10,480 nucleotides of DNA from assembly GCA_030698935.1 (NCBI GenBank), contig JAUYLR010000063.1:1-10480 (forward strand), given 5' to 3'. Shown here one piece after another: positions 4,065 through 10,480 of the stretch; within the stretch, counting starts at the first letter, position 1; every line of letters begins with the position of its first letter. Both the position numbers and the translations under genes were made by a program. The stretch comes from a bacterium. Its GTDB lineage: Bacteria > Patescibacteriota > Minisyncoccia > Phycocordibacterales > UBA2100. Under the pieces are notes generated by a model. The model did not search any database and was not told the origin of the DNA. It saw only the letters and a list, made by a program, of their open reading frames with translations.

Positions 4065-5736
4065 AGATACTCCTCTCAATATCCGCAATAGTTCCGCCGA
4101 CTTTTTTGCCGGGATTCAGAATGTTAAGCGGGTCAAATATCTTTTTTACTTGTGCAAAGATATCGCACATTTTTTCGCCGAACATTATTTTCAGATAGGG
4201 CGTGCGAACGATGCCGTCGTTGTGCTCGCCGTCTATTGAGCCGTGATATTTTGCCACCAGTTCGTACACCTTCGGTTGAAGTTCCATGATTGCACGCTTG
4301 CTTTCCGGCTTGTTGAGGTCCATGAGCGGAATGATGTGGAAATTTCCCTCGCCCGCATGTCCCGCAATGGTGTAAATCAGTTTGTAGTCGTTGAGTATTC
4401 TGTTAAGTTCCGGCAAAAACTTCGGATAGTCGTCGGGGTGCACGACGATGTCGTCAATAAAAGGCGACGCATACAGACCCTTCAAGTTCTTGCGCAAAAG
4501 TGCAAAGCTTTCGCGCCTGATGGTCCAATACTTCGCCGCCTGCGTCTCGCTCTTTGCGATTCTCGTGCTCACGGCAAGCCCGTGCAGTTCCTTTCCGGCG
4601 GCTTCTGCCTGAAAAAGAGCTTCTTCATGAGTCTCGTCGGAGAATTCCGCCATGAGGACGAGCTTCGGGACGCCTCCGGTAACGACCATGAGCATTTCGG
4701 GTATGAACGCGATGCCGAGCTGTATCATCTGTACAATGCCGAAGTGCCCGATGATTTGCGGAATGAAGCGCACCGCAAGTTTAAACGTCTGGTCGTCATA
4801 CGATTCAAATGATTCCGGATTGAACTTCAAAACGCGATGAACGATTTCCGGCAAAATCTCTAAATCGGAAAGAAAGATGACCAGCATCGCGCGATGAGGT
4901 TTTTTATGCACCAGTCCAAGCTTTGCTTTCGTTACAAATGCCAGCGTTCCCTGCGCACCGCATATAAGTTGCGTGAGGTCAAATGTGTCCGCCGTTTTGT
5001 CACAGACGTTCCATAGCGCATACCCCGCGGAATTTTTCATGACTGTCGGCCGTGCCCGTTCTATTTCTGCGACATTGTTCTGTATGAGCTCATCAATATC
5101 ACGATAAATCTGCCCCTCAAGAGTTTGTTTTGATTTTTCTTGTGCGAGTTCGTTTGGAGACAGCGGGTGAAATGTCGCGCGCGAGCCGTCGGAGAGCACG
5201 ACATCAAGTTCTCTGACATAGCGGTTCGTTTTTCCGTACTCAAGCGTCAATTCGCCTCCGGAATTGTTGTTTATCATGCCGCCGAGCGCGCATATCTCGC
5301 GCGAAGCGGGGAATGAAGGAAGAATTTGTCCATTATGTGCGATGGTTGCCTTTTCAAAATCACGATAATAGACGCCCGGTTCAGCTACGGCCACATCAGT
5401 CTCTATCTTGCCGATGTGATTCATATACTTTGTGAAAACCATTGATATAGAATCAGTGAGCGGCCCTCCCGACATGTCCGTGCCCGCCGAGCGCGCGGCT
5501 ATGGATACGTTGCTTCCGCGCTTTTTGGCATCATGCACACAGCGCACCACCGCCGACACCTCGTCCGCGTTTTTAGGATACACAACGAGCGCGGGCGTGC
5601 GCTCAAAGATGCTCGTGTCGCGGCTGTATTTCTTCAGCGTTTCTGCGTCGTCTGCGGTATCTATCTTGAGCAACGCGGATATACGGTGCTTCAGAGTTTC
5701 CGGTTGATACACGATCCGCGAGCCGGCGAATGTCAT
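4051..5736 (-). CDS. FAD-linked oxidase, D-lactate/glycolate dehydrogenase (GlcD)-like
   Basis: A 561-residue flavoprotein of the FAD_binding_4 plus FAD-oxidase_C plan, without an iron-sulfur extension. The FAD-binding domain shows ALVVYPKNADEV (49-60), the pyrophosphate loop AARSAGTDMSGG (80-91) and GGMINNNSGGE (152-162). The C-terminal substrate domain shows AGHAGEGNFH (458-467), GEHNDG (503-508) and DPLNILNPGK (535-544), all standard for D-2-hydroxyacid dehydrogenases. Likely substrate is D-lactate or a related 2-hydroxyacid, with electrons passed to a quinone or another carrier. The frame is open 33 codons further upstream, but that part crosses two promoters and has no family match, so I start at ATG 5736. 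An extended -10 box ends 7 bases before it. The stop lies in a heptad repeat. Confidence 0.9.
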   Translation of the reverse strand: MTFAGSRIVYQPETLKHRISALLKIDTADDAETLKKYSRDTSIFERTPALVVYPKNADEVSAVVRCVHDAKKRGSNVSIAARSAGTDMSGGPLTDSISMVFTKYMNHIGKIETDVAVAEPGVYYRDFEKATIAHNGQILPSFPASREICALGGMINNNSGGELTLEYGKTNRYVRELDVVLSDGSRATFHPLSPNELAQEKSKQTLEGQIYRDIDELIQNNVAEIERARPTVMKNSAGYALWNVCDKTADTFDLTQLICGAQGTLAFVTKAKLGLVHKKPHRAMLVIFLSDLEILPEIVHRVLKFNPESFESYDDQTFKLAVRFIPQIIGHFGIVQMIQLGIAFIPEMLMVVTGGVPKLVLMAEFSDETHEEALFQAEAAGKELHGLAVSTRIAKSETQAAKYWTIRRESFALLRKNLKGLYASPFIDDIVVHPDDYPKFLPELNRILNDYKLIYTIAGHAGEGNFHIIPLMDLNKPESKRAIMELQPKVYELVAKYHGSIDGEHNDGIVRTPYLKIMFGEKMCDIFAQVKKIFDPLNILNPGKKVGGTIADIERSILTSR

Positions 5737-5743
5737 TGCTGAT

Positions 5744-5752
5744 ATAGTAGCA
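5744..5752 (-). promoter_or_regulatory. Extended -10 box for the FAD oxidase gene
   Basis: On the minus strand TGC-TACTAT ends 7 bases before the ATG at 5736. The mRNA would begin at or one base before the start codon. No clear -35 was seen, as is allowed with an extended -10. Confidence 0.45.
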
Positions 5753-5769
5753 CCCAAAATCGCAGGGTG

Positions 5770-5778
5770 TGCTAAAAT
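5770..5778 (+). promoter_or_regulatory. Extended -10 box for the microprotein gene
   Basis: TGC-TAAAAT on the plus strand predicts a start near 5785 and a leader of about 27 bases. It is divergent from the oxidase promoter 18 bases away, so the two polymerase sites overlap and may compete. Confidence 0.5.
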
Positions 5779-5811
5779 ATACCCATTACCATTAATAGCT
5801 ACACACGCACT

Positions 5812-5874
5812 ATGGCAAAAGGAAATAATTCTCAACGGAAGGAGGCGAAGAAGCCGAAGAAGAACAAGAAGTAG
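5812..5874 (+). CDS. 20-residue Lys-rich microprotein
   Basis: The frame MAKGNNSQRKEAKKPKKNKK contains eight lysines and one arginine in twenty residues. It has no cysteine, no aromatic residue and no hydrophobic run, so it is probably unstructured and binds nucleic acid or an acidic surface such as the ribosome. I associate very similar MAKGNNSQ-K-E-KKPKK peptides with other Parcubacteria, which supports a real gene, though this is from memory. It is a self-contained unit: an extended -10 box 33 bases upstream and a terminator hairpin 10 bases after its TAG stop. No Shine-Dalgarno sequence precedes the ATG. Function is unknown. Confidence 0.7.
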   Translation: MAKGNNSQRKEAKKPKKNKK

Positions 5875-5884
5875 GTCGCAGAAT

Positions 5885-5908
5885 CCCGCGCGTGAAGTGC
5901 GGGGTTTT
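5885..5908 (+). terminator. Intrinsic terminator after the microprotein gene
   Basis: CCCGCGC (5885-5891) pairs with GTGCGGG (5897-5903) with one G-T pair, around a GTGAA loop, and is followed by G then TTTT. It is GC-rich with a T-run, the standard form. It lies 11 bases before the ATG of the next gene, so that gene relies on read-through or an unseen promoter. Confidence 0.7.
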
Positions 5909-5919
5909 ACATCGTGTAT

Positions 5920-6201
5920 ATGCCGAAGGAAATTAAGAGAATACTCGTGCGGACAGCCGGAATCATTCTTGTGGTTCTCGGAATTTTGGGTCTGGCCTTG
6001 CCGTTTTTGCAGGGAATCCTGTTTCTTGCTATCGGCCTCATACTTCTTTCAGTCGCGTCGCCGCGCGCACGCGCGTGGATAGCATCACACACAATGCGCT
6101 ATCCGAAATTCCATTCTCTGGTGCAAAAAACCGGGAAATGGATAACGGACATTATCGGAACCGTTGATGCGGATGAGAATCATTCCGGCGGGACGCAGTA
6201 A
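5920..6201 (+). CDS. Small two-helix membrane protein (PGPGW/DUF454-like)
   Basis: A 93-residue protein with a basic start (MPKEIKRILVR), a hairpin of two hydrophobic segments (about 9-27 and 30-46) joined at LPFLQG, then a polar tail with SPRARAWIASHTMRYPKF. The pattern of helix, Leu-Pro turn, helix, Ser-Pro-Arg matches the layout of small proteins called PGPGW or DUF454 (YbaN-like). The diagnostic PGPGW residues themselves are absent, so the family is tentative. An alternative GTG start at 5914 adds two residues. No function is known for the group. It converges on the peptidoglycan-binding gene, with 4 bases between the stops. Confidence 0.7.
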   Translation: MPKEIKRILVRTAGIILVVLGILGLALPFLQGILFLAIGLILLSVASPRARAWIASHTMRYPKFHSLVQKTGKWITDIIGTVDADENHSGGTQ

Positions 6202-6226
6202 GACTCTATTGCACTGCGTTTAATTT
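6193..6226 (+). terminator. Possible terminator for the small membrane protein gene
   Basis: ACGCAGT (6193-6199) and ACTGCGT (6213-6219) pair perfectly around a 13-base loop and are followed by TTAATTTT on the plus strand. The hairpin spans both stop codons of the convergent genes. Confidence 0.4.
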
Positions 6227-7669
6227 TGCGCGCGTTTTCGGGCCGACAGTACCGTAGCCGGGTTCTCCCTTTTTCACAATGCCGTATTTTTCCTGGAAAA
6301 GCCCGACGGCCTTCTCTGAGAGAGAGCCGAAGTAACCGGTCACAAGTCCATCCGGGTAGATATCGCTGTATTGAGCCAGAAACTTCTGCAGCGCGGTCAC
6401 ATCGGCGTTCCGAGAACCCCTCTGAAGCGCGCGGGTAAACGCGTACCTCTTTGCGCTTGTTGTGGCCGGAGCGCTTGATGTCTGTAGCGCGGCGGCCGGT
6501 GCCGGCGTGACTGCAGTTAGGGGCGGGAGAGAGGGTTGCGGTGCGGCGGGCCGCACAGTGCCCGCGGGAAAGACCGGCAGGTTCAGCGAAAGTGATGTTG
6601 TCTGGAAATATATTCCGTTGGCGTCTTGCGGCAAAAGGAGTGCGGAGAGATTCACATCGTAGTTGTTCGTATTCTTCACCGACAACGTCACCGTGCCTTT
6701 CACCGCAAGCGGCGGGGTAAATGCGTTTGTCCCGCACGGGAGTTTGCTTGCGTTCGTTGAACTTCCGGCAAACACAGAGAGCCCGTCTTGGCATTGGAAC
6801 CGTATGTTCGCGCCCGTGCTGTCGCGCGTCGCCCAGGAAAGCATGAACGTATCGTTTGATATAAGACGCGGAAGCGGGCCGGTGAATTCGCTCGCGGCAG
6901 GGCTCTTCGGCGGCGGAGCTCCACGCACGTCAAAATTTGCGGCCAAGGAATGCGTTGCATCATACGTTTTGCCGCCTATTTCCGGGAACACATGCACCGT
7001 GACGGAAACCGGAGTATGCGATGCGTTTGCGGGATACACGACGAGAGAGCCGGAAATCGGCAGGTCTGAAGCGAGCGCGGGCTTGCCGCACGGGAGCACA
7101 TCCGTTCCCGAAGCGGTGGTACGGATTTTAACAGCATCCGCGCATTCAAATTGCACGTTTACCCCGCTTGCATCAACTCCCTTCCATGTGAGGGTGATGG
7201 AAGCACCCGATGCGACCGACGTTGATGACACGGAAAATTCAATGAGCGGTTGCGGGGATGTCAGGACAGAAAACACGGCGCTTCTGGCCCCTTGGTCGTA
7301 GTTGGCTCCGTTTGAATCCTTGGGGTACATCGTCACAGAAACATTCTGCCGTGCCCCGCTTACGTTGGTAACGGTAACACTCGTCCAGTCGGTGGGACTT
7401 CCGCTTACGGCGGTCCGCGTGCCGCAGGGAAAGGACGCTCCGCCGGCCGTCTTCAGGGTCACGCCGACGGGACAATTAAATAATAAATCCCTGCCTGTAC
7501 TGTTTGCCGTGTCCCATGCAAGCGCCACGGAATAATTGTTGGAGATTGATTGCGGGTCGGCCGTGAATGAGGTGACCGTCGGCGCATCCGCGTGTGCGGT
7601 CCCCGCAAAAGCGATGCTTATAAAAACCAGGCCGGACAAGAAATATCTTTGAACATTGCGTTGTGTCAT
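6206..7669 (-). CDS. Secreted three-repeat protein with C-terminal peptidoglycan-binding domain
   Basis: A 487-residue exported protein. Residues 1-27 are a signal peptide (basic start, hydrophobic LSGLVFISIAFAG, cleavage after AHA). Three tandem repeats of about 108 residues follow (near 30-137, 140-248, 259-368). Each has a beta-sandwich-like pattern with a W in the early strand, an F-x-C motif, and a later PCG: C66/C82, C176/C194, C293/C312. A Pro/Ala/Thr-rich linker (369-410) leads to a PG_binding_1-type domain (413-487) with LQRGSRNADVTALQKFLAQ and GYFGSLSEKAVGLFQEKYG. The domain should hold the protein to the cell wall while the repeats face outward. Paired cysteines imply disulfides, which the nearby DsbB system could make. 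I start at ATG 7669 because it precedes the signal peptide directly; the frame is open 23 codons further. Confidence 0.88.
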   Translation of the reverse strand: MTQRNVQRYFLSGLVFISIAFAGTAHADAPTVTSFTADPQSISNNYSVALAWDTANSTGRDLLFNCPVGVTLKTAGGASFPCGTRTAVSGSPTDWTSVTVTNVSGARQNVSVTMYPKDSNGANYDQGARSAVFSVLTSPQPLIEFSVSSTSVASGASITLTWKGVDASGVNVQFECADAVKIRTTASGTDVLPCGKPALASDLPISGSLVVYPANASHTPVSVTVHVFPEIGGKTYDATHSLAANFDVRGAPPPKSPAASEFTGPLPRLISNDTFMLSWATRDSTGANIRFQCQDGLSVFAGSSTNASKLPCGTNAFTPPLAVKGTVTLSVKNTNNYDVNLSALLLPQDANGIYFQTTSLSLNLPVFPAGTVRPAAPQPSLPPLTAVTPAPAAALQTSSAPATTSAKRYAFTRALQRGSRNADVTALQKFLAQYSDIYPDGLVTGYFGSLSEKAVGLFQEKYGIVKKGEPGYGTVGPKTRAKLNAVQ

Positions 7670-7676
7670 ATGCACT

Positions 7677-7682
7677 AGTGTA
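7677..7682 (-). promoter_or_regulatory. Possible -10 box for the secreted repeat protein gene
   Basis: TACACT ends 7 bases before the ATG at 7669. It lacks the TG of an extended box, so it is weaker than its counterparts, but the hexamer and spacing match those before the gene at 9710. The rest of the 155-base divergent spacer (7670-7824) shows no clear promoter for the ABC-F gene. Confidence 0.3.
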
Positions 7683-7824
7683 GTTCCTGCCGGAGTGGGT
7701 GACAACACAATTTCTTGCACAACGGGGGACATGCGCAACCACGGCTGTTCCTCGCAACCGGATGCAGGTGCGGTTTTGCGCTCACCCTCTTTCTATTTGG
7801 GCCAATCTGATGTAAGTTCTTGCA

Positions 7825-9285
7825 ATGCCGGCCAAGAAAATAGTCGTCAGATTTGAAGATGTGTCGTTTGAATACGAACACATGAAGCCCATTCTTGATG
7901 CGGTGAGTTTTTCCGTGCGCGAAGGCGCAAAGATTACCCTGATGGGCCAGAATGGGGCAGGTAAGAGTACGATTTTCGGGCTCATCATGGGCACATTGAA
8001 GCCGGAATCCGGCGACATCCATCTTTCGCACGGGCTCACCATTGCGACAGCGAAGCAAGTGATGCCGCGCGAATCCCACGGACTAACCATCAGAGAATTC
8101 TTTCAGAATTGTTTTGACAGGAAAGTGCACGACATCGACCCAAGGATTGACGAGGTCTTGGAGGTGGTCAATTTGAAAGGCCACGAGAAAGTGCACGCCC
8201 GTCTCATAAAATCATTTTCCGGCGGCCAGCAGGCGCGGCTTCTCTTAGCATCCGCGCTCATTCAGAACCCCGACATTCTTCTTCTGGATGAGCCGACGAA
8301 TAATCTGGATAAGGCGGGAATTGCTCACCTGACAAAATTCTTGCAGGAGTACGAGAAGACGGTCATCGTTATTTCGCACGATGCGGAATTCTTAAATGCG
8401 TTCACACACGGTGTCTTGTATCTGGATGTCTATACGCAGAAAATTGAACAGTATGTAGGCGATTACTTTGACGTCATCGCTGATATTGCCGTTCGGAAAG
8501 AAAAAGAGAACAGGAAAAATGCGCAGTTGGAAAAAGATATTCAGGCCAACAAAGACAAGATGAACTTCTTCGCGCAGAAGGGAGGAAAAATGCGCTTGGT
8601 CGCAAAAAAGATGCGCACCAAAGTGGAGGAAATGGAAGAGGCAAAGGTAGATGTCCGCAAAGATGACAAAACGATACGCGAATTTCGCATTCCCTCGCAA
8701 CAGGACATAACGGGAGAGATTCTCACCATCACCTCATTTACGCGAATGAGGAATCACAAACAGAGCACGCAGAAGGCGGACATTCATTTGAAACGCAGAG
8801 GTCACCTATTATTGAGCGGGCCCAACGGCATCGGCAAAAGTACGCTTCTTGAAGCTATCGCCAAAGGGACACTCAAAGGCGCTAAAATCGCCGACGATGC
8901 TGTCGTTGGCTATTACCGCCAAGACTTTTCCACGCTTAATTTTGAGGATACGGTTTTGGAGTCTCTTTTTTCAGTTGCCAAACGGCACTTTGAACAGCAC
9001 GTGCGCTCCGTGGCCGCGGGATTTTTGATAACGGGCGATATGGTGCACGCGCGTATAGGCGACCTTTCAGAAGGGCAGAAGGGGTTGGTGGCGTTCGCTC
9101 GGCTTGTGCTCCAAGAGCCGGGGTTGTTAATTCTGGACGAGCCGACGAATCACATAAACTTCCGTCACATCCCCATAATCGCCGAAGCATTAAACAGTTA
9201 CGACGGAGCAATGGTATTGGTATCTCACGTGCCCGAATTCGTTGCGAAAATCAGGATTGATGAGGTGTTGGATTTGGAGAGGTGA
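7825..9285 (+). CDS. ABC-F family ATPase (ribosome-associated)
   Basis: A 486-residue soluble protein with two ATP-binding cassettes and no membrane segment. Cassette 1 has Walker A GQNGAGKST (41-49), signature FSGGQ (131-135), Walker B ILLLDEPTNNLD (151-162) and a VISHD switch. Cassette 2 has GPNGIGKST (332-340), signature LSEGQ (414-418), LLILDEPTNHIN (434-445) and LVSHV. The charged, helical linker between them (about 225-300) with MNFFAQKGGKMRLVAKKM is the element that reaches the P-site tRNA in ABC-F proteins. No arm insertion is visible in cassette 1, so it is not a classic EttA. Members act on translation or protect ribosomes from antibiotics; which applies here is unknown. In cassette 2 the usual Asp after NH-L is Asn and the signature Gly is Glu. 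Confidence 0.93.
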   Translation: MPAKKIVVRFEDVSFEYEHMKPILDAVSFSVREGAKITLMGQNGAGKSTIFGLIMGTLKPESGDIHLSHGLTIATAKQVMPRESHGLTIREFFQNCFDRKVHDIDPRIDEVLEVVNLKGHEKVHARLIKSFSGGQQARLLLASALIQNPDILLLDEPTNNLDKAGIAHLTKFLQEYEKTVIVISHDAEFLNAFTHGVLYLDVYTQKIEQYVGDYFDVIADIAVRKEKENRKNAQLEKDIQANKDKMNFFAQKGGKMRLVAKKMRTKVEEMEEAKVDVRKDDKTIREFRIPSQQDITGEILTITSFTRMRNHKQSTQKADIHLKRRGHLLLSGPNGIGKSTLLEAIAKGTLKGAKIADDAVVGYYRQDFSTLNFEDTVLESLFSVAKRHFEQHVRSVAAGFLITGDMVHARIGDLSEGQKGLVAFARLVLQEPGLLILDEPTNHINFRHIPIIAEALNSYDGAMVLVSHVPEFVAKIRIDEVLDLER

Positions 9286-9289
9286 GTAT

Positions 9290-9314
9290 TTTGTGGAGGT
9301 CAAACTTCCACAAA
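9290..9314. terminator. Hairpin between convergent genes; possible two-way terminator
   Basis: TTTGTGGAGG (9290-9299) pairs with CTTCCACAAA (9305-9314) around TCAAA with one G-T pair. It sits 4 bases after the ABC-F stop and 3 bases past the stop of the leftward gene. T-rich stem ends replace a separate T-run. Confidence 0.45.
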
Positions 9315-9317
9315 CCA

Positions 9318-9710
9318 TCAGGGTTCTTTCTTTCCCAGTATCAACAATTCAAATTCATTGTACATAGACAAGAAATCTTCTGCACTGAGACTATCGGGGT
9401 CTTGGACTTTTTGATTAAAGGTATCTACCAGTTCATTGATTCTCGTTACCACGCTTTCGTTCTGTATATTCTTCACATTCCCATAAACCGCAGAAGGAAA
9501 ACGCTCCTCATATTTTTTCATTGACCGTTTCAGCTGTTTCATTTCTCTTAATTCTGCGCGCACGGCATCAATTCCACCGAGGTCATGATAAAAACTATAA
9601 AGACCGACATACTCGTTTCTGAAGTCGCGAGAAATTCCCGTTACCGTACTTAGTTGGGGAACTTCTTTCGGAAGCTTGCGTTCCAATGAATTATCTTTGA
9701 ATCCAGGCAT
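9318..9710 (-). CDS. Small soluble protein of unknown family
   Basis: A 130-residue protein that I do not recognise. It has no signal peptide, membrane segment or cysteine. The first third, with RNEYVGLYSFYHDLGG, is aromatic-rich. The middle (about 48-72) is a charged helix, AVRAELREMKQLKRSMKKYEERF, with heptad-like spacing that could form a coiled coil. The C-terminal third is predicted helical (VVTRINELVDTFNQKV, then AEDFLSMYNEFELLIL). The overall look is of an all-alpha adaptor or a phage/structural-type small protein. I start at ATG 9710 because an extended -10 box ends 6 bases before it; the frame is open 19 codons further but those codons cross the promoter. It follows the pseudouridine synthase by 53 bases. 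Confidence 0.65.
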   Translation of the reverse strand: MPGFKDNSLERKLPKEVPQLSTVTGISRDFRNEYVGLYSFYHDLGGIDAVRAELREMKQLKRSMKKYEERFPSAVYGNVKNIQNESVVTRINELVDTFNQKVQDPDSLSAEDFLSMYNEFELLILGKKEP

Positions 9711-9716
9711 AGTTGC

Positions 9717-9741
9717 AGTGTAGCAAAATATTTCCAAATAT
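9717..9741 (-). promoter_or_regulatory. Extended -10 promoter with overlapping dyad, for the 9318-9710 gene
   Basis: On the minus strand TGC-TACACT (9717-9725) ends 6 bases before ATG 9710, which puts the predicted first base of the mRNA at the A of ATG. A dyad ATATTT-CC-AAATAT (9728-9741) fills the space between -10 and -35 and could be an operator. Confidence 0.45.
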
Positions 9742-9763
9742 ACTCCGGCCAGTAGGTTATAAG

Positions 9764-10480
9764 TCAAAACCCCAACGCCTTCAGAAAATCCTGCAATTCT
9801 TTTCCTTGAATCGGGCGGTGCTCGCCCGCGGGCAGGTGCCCCAATTTTATATTCATAATTCTTTTTCTCTCAATGCCGGAGGCGTCCAAGCCGAAGACTC
9901 CGCACATTCTGCGAATCTGATGTTTCTTTCCCTCGGTGAGCGTGATTGAGAATTTGTTCTCCTTCGCCGAAGATTTCGCAACTTGTTGCGAATCTGAAGG
10001 CGTGGAGAACCCTTCGTAGCCTTGGCGAAGTAGGGTAGCTGGCTTCGAAGAATTTCGCTTTGGATACCTCGAAGCGGAGCTTCGAGGAGCTTCATTGTAA
10101 CTCAATAATTCAATTTTGCACGGTTTGGTGACGTAGCCGCCGATGTCCACGCCTTTCTCTATTCTTTCTTTGAAATCGGGCGGCAGATTTTTCGTAGTTG
10201 TCACCCAATACTCTTTCTCGTGCACGAAATCGGGATTCAGAAGCGGGTCCACGATTCTTCCATCATCGGTAAGAATAATCAATCCGAACGAATCTTTATC
10301 CAATCTGCCGACAGGGAATACATTTTTGAGATTGCTTGGCAGTATCATCGCGATATCCTCCTCCTCATCACCCTGCGGTGAGTGCGTGATAATTCCGCGC
10401 GGTTTGTTGTATGCGTAATACCTGCAGTTCTTCGCCCGCCATTTCACTTCCACAGAATCTTTCTCCGTAATTTTGTCGCC
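9764..10480 (-). CDS. Pseudouridine synthase, RsuA/RluB/RluF family (N-terminal S4 part beyond window edge)
   Basis: 238 residues are visible and the frame stays open to the edge. The visible start, GDKITEKDSVEV, is the end of an S4 RNA-binding domain. The catalytic domain follows: YNKPRGIITHS, the active-site motif GRLDKDSFGLIILTDDG with the conserved Asp, EKEYWVTT, and GKKHQIRRM before the C-terminal helix. The enzyme isomerises a uridine in rRNA. An insert of about 43 residues lies between SYNE and ENKFSITLTEG. It is encoded by palindromic DNA at 9962-10090, rich in Ser, Arg, Lys and Pro, and is foreign to the family. Removing it restores a normal-length domain, so the enzyme may still work with a surface loop there. 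Which member (RsuA, RluB, RluE or RluF) is unclear. Confidence 0.92.
   Translation of the reverse strand, partial: GDKITEKDSVEVKWRAKNCRYYAYNKPRGIITHSPQGDEEEDIAMILPSNLKNVFPVGRLDKDSFGLIILTDDGRIVDPLLNPDFVHEKEYWVTTTKNLPPDFKERIEKGVDIGGYVTKPCKIELLSYNEAPRSSASRYPKRNSSKPATLLRQGYEGFSTPSDSQQVAKSSAKENKFSITLTEGKKHQIRRMCGVFGLDASGIERKRIMNIKLGHLPAGEHRPIQGKELQDFLKALGF
9962..10090. repeat. Cluster of palindromic repeats inserted in frame in the pseudouridine synthase gene
   Basis: 129 bases (43 codons) made of adjoining palindromes. The clearest is CCTCGAAGC-GGA-GCTTCGAGG (10067-10087). Others are GATTTCGCAAC-TT-GTTGCGAATC (9972-9994, one bulge), an imperfect one at 10010-10035 (CCCTTCG ... CGAAGTAGGG), and the 8-bp self-complementary CTTCGAAG (10043-10050). 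All frames needed for the host protein stay open. On the minus strand one alternate frame of the 10010-10035 unit reads PYFAKATKG, which I associate with many Patescibacteria gene predictions; that link is from memory. Confidence 0.65.

Noticed and set aside
5737..5835. Upstream extension of the FAD oxidase to an ATG at 5835
   Set aside because: The extra 33 codons cross both divergent promoters and the microprotein start, and resemble nothing in the family.
5839..5845. Perfect AAGGAGG Shine-Dalgarno sequence
   Set aside because: It lies inside the microprotein gene with no start codon at a useful distance after it; it is a by-product of Lys/Glu codons.
6663..7301. Long open frame (212 codons) opposite the secreted repeat protein
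   Set aside because: It is antisense to a gene with clear signal peptide, repeats and binding domain, and has no domain of its own.
10451..10453. GTG as the start of the pseudouridine synthase
   Set aside because: The frame remains open to the window edge and reads as the end of an S4 domain, so the true start is outside.

Overview
The window looks like part of a Candidate Phyla Radiation (Patescibacteria) genome, most likely a Parcubacteria-type lineage. The evidence is the gene mix: a SET-domain protein, a DUF4258/DUF2283 pair, a thioredoxin-fold plus DsbB pair, a secreted Cys-paired repeat protein with a C-terminal peptidoglycan-binding domain, a 20-residue Lys-rich microprotein, and an MBL-fold protein of a type I associate with these genomes. 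Almost no start has a Shine-Dalgarno sequence. TGA ends several genes exactly where their families end, so it reads as a stop. The taxonomic call rests on gene style, not on a marker gene.

Layout. Positions 1-196 (minus) hold the start of an MBL-fold hydrolase. Positions 197-740 are a gene-free, repeat-rich, hairpin-rich divergent spacer. Next on the plus strand come a SET-domain methyltransferase (741-1223), a HAD-IIIA phosphatase (1315-1842) and a seven-helix membrane protein (1924-2505). A tight plus-strand cluster follows (2571-3997): DUF4258, DUF2283, a membrane-anchored thioredoxin-like protein and DsbB. A D-lactate-dehydrogenase-like FAD oxidase (4051-5736, minus) converges on it. Divergent from the oxidase is a microprotein gene with its own promoter and terminator, then a small two-helix membrane protein. 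The secreted repeat protein (6206-7669, minus) and an ABC-F ATPase (7825-9285, plus) are divergent. The right end carries a small unknown gene and a pseudouridine synthase, both minus; the latter runs off the window.

How the parts may work together. The DsbB/thioredoxin pair would make disulfides outside the membrane. The secreted protein, with three Cys pairs in three repeats, is an obvious local candidate client. The ABC-F protein and the pseudouridine synthase both act on ribosomes or rRNA, but nothing else links them.

Three layers of structure lie beneath the genes. (1) Degenerate tandem repeats with a 7-base period sit in spacers, three tracts built on GTAG and one on AGGC. (2) Palindromic inserts lie in frame inside two conserved enzymes, the SET protein and the pseudouridine synthase, with a third duplication-type insert at the end of the SET gene. 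(3) Several genes have an extended -10 box (TGC plus hexamer) only 6-7 bases before the start codon, which predicts leaderless or nearly leaderless mRNAs.
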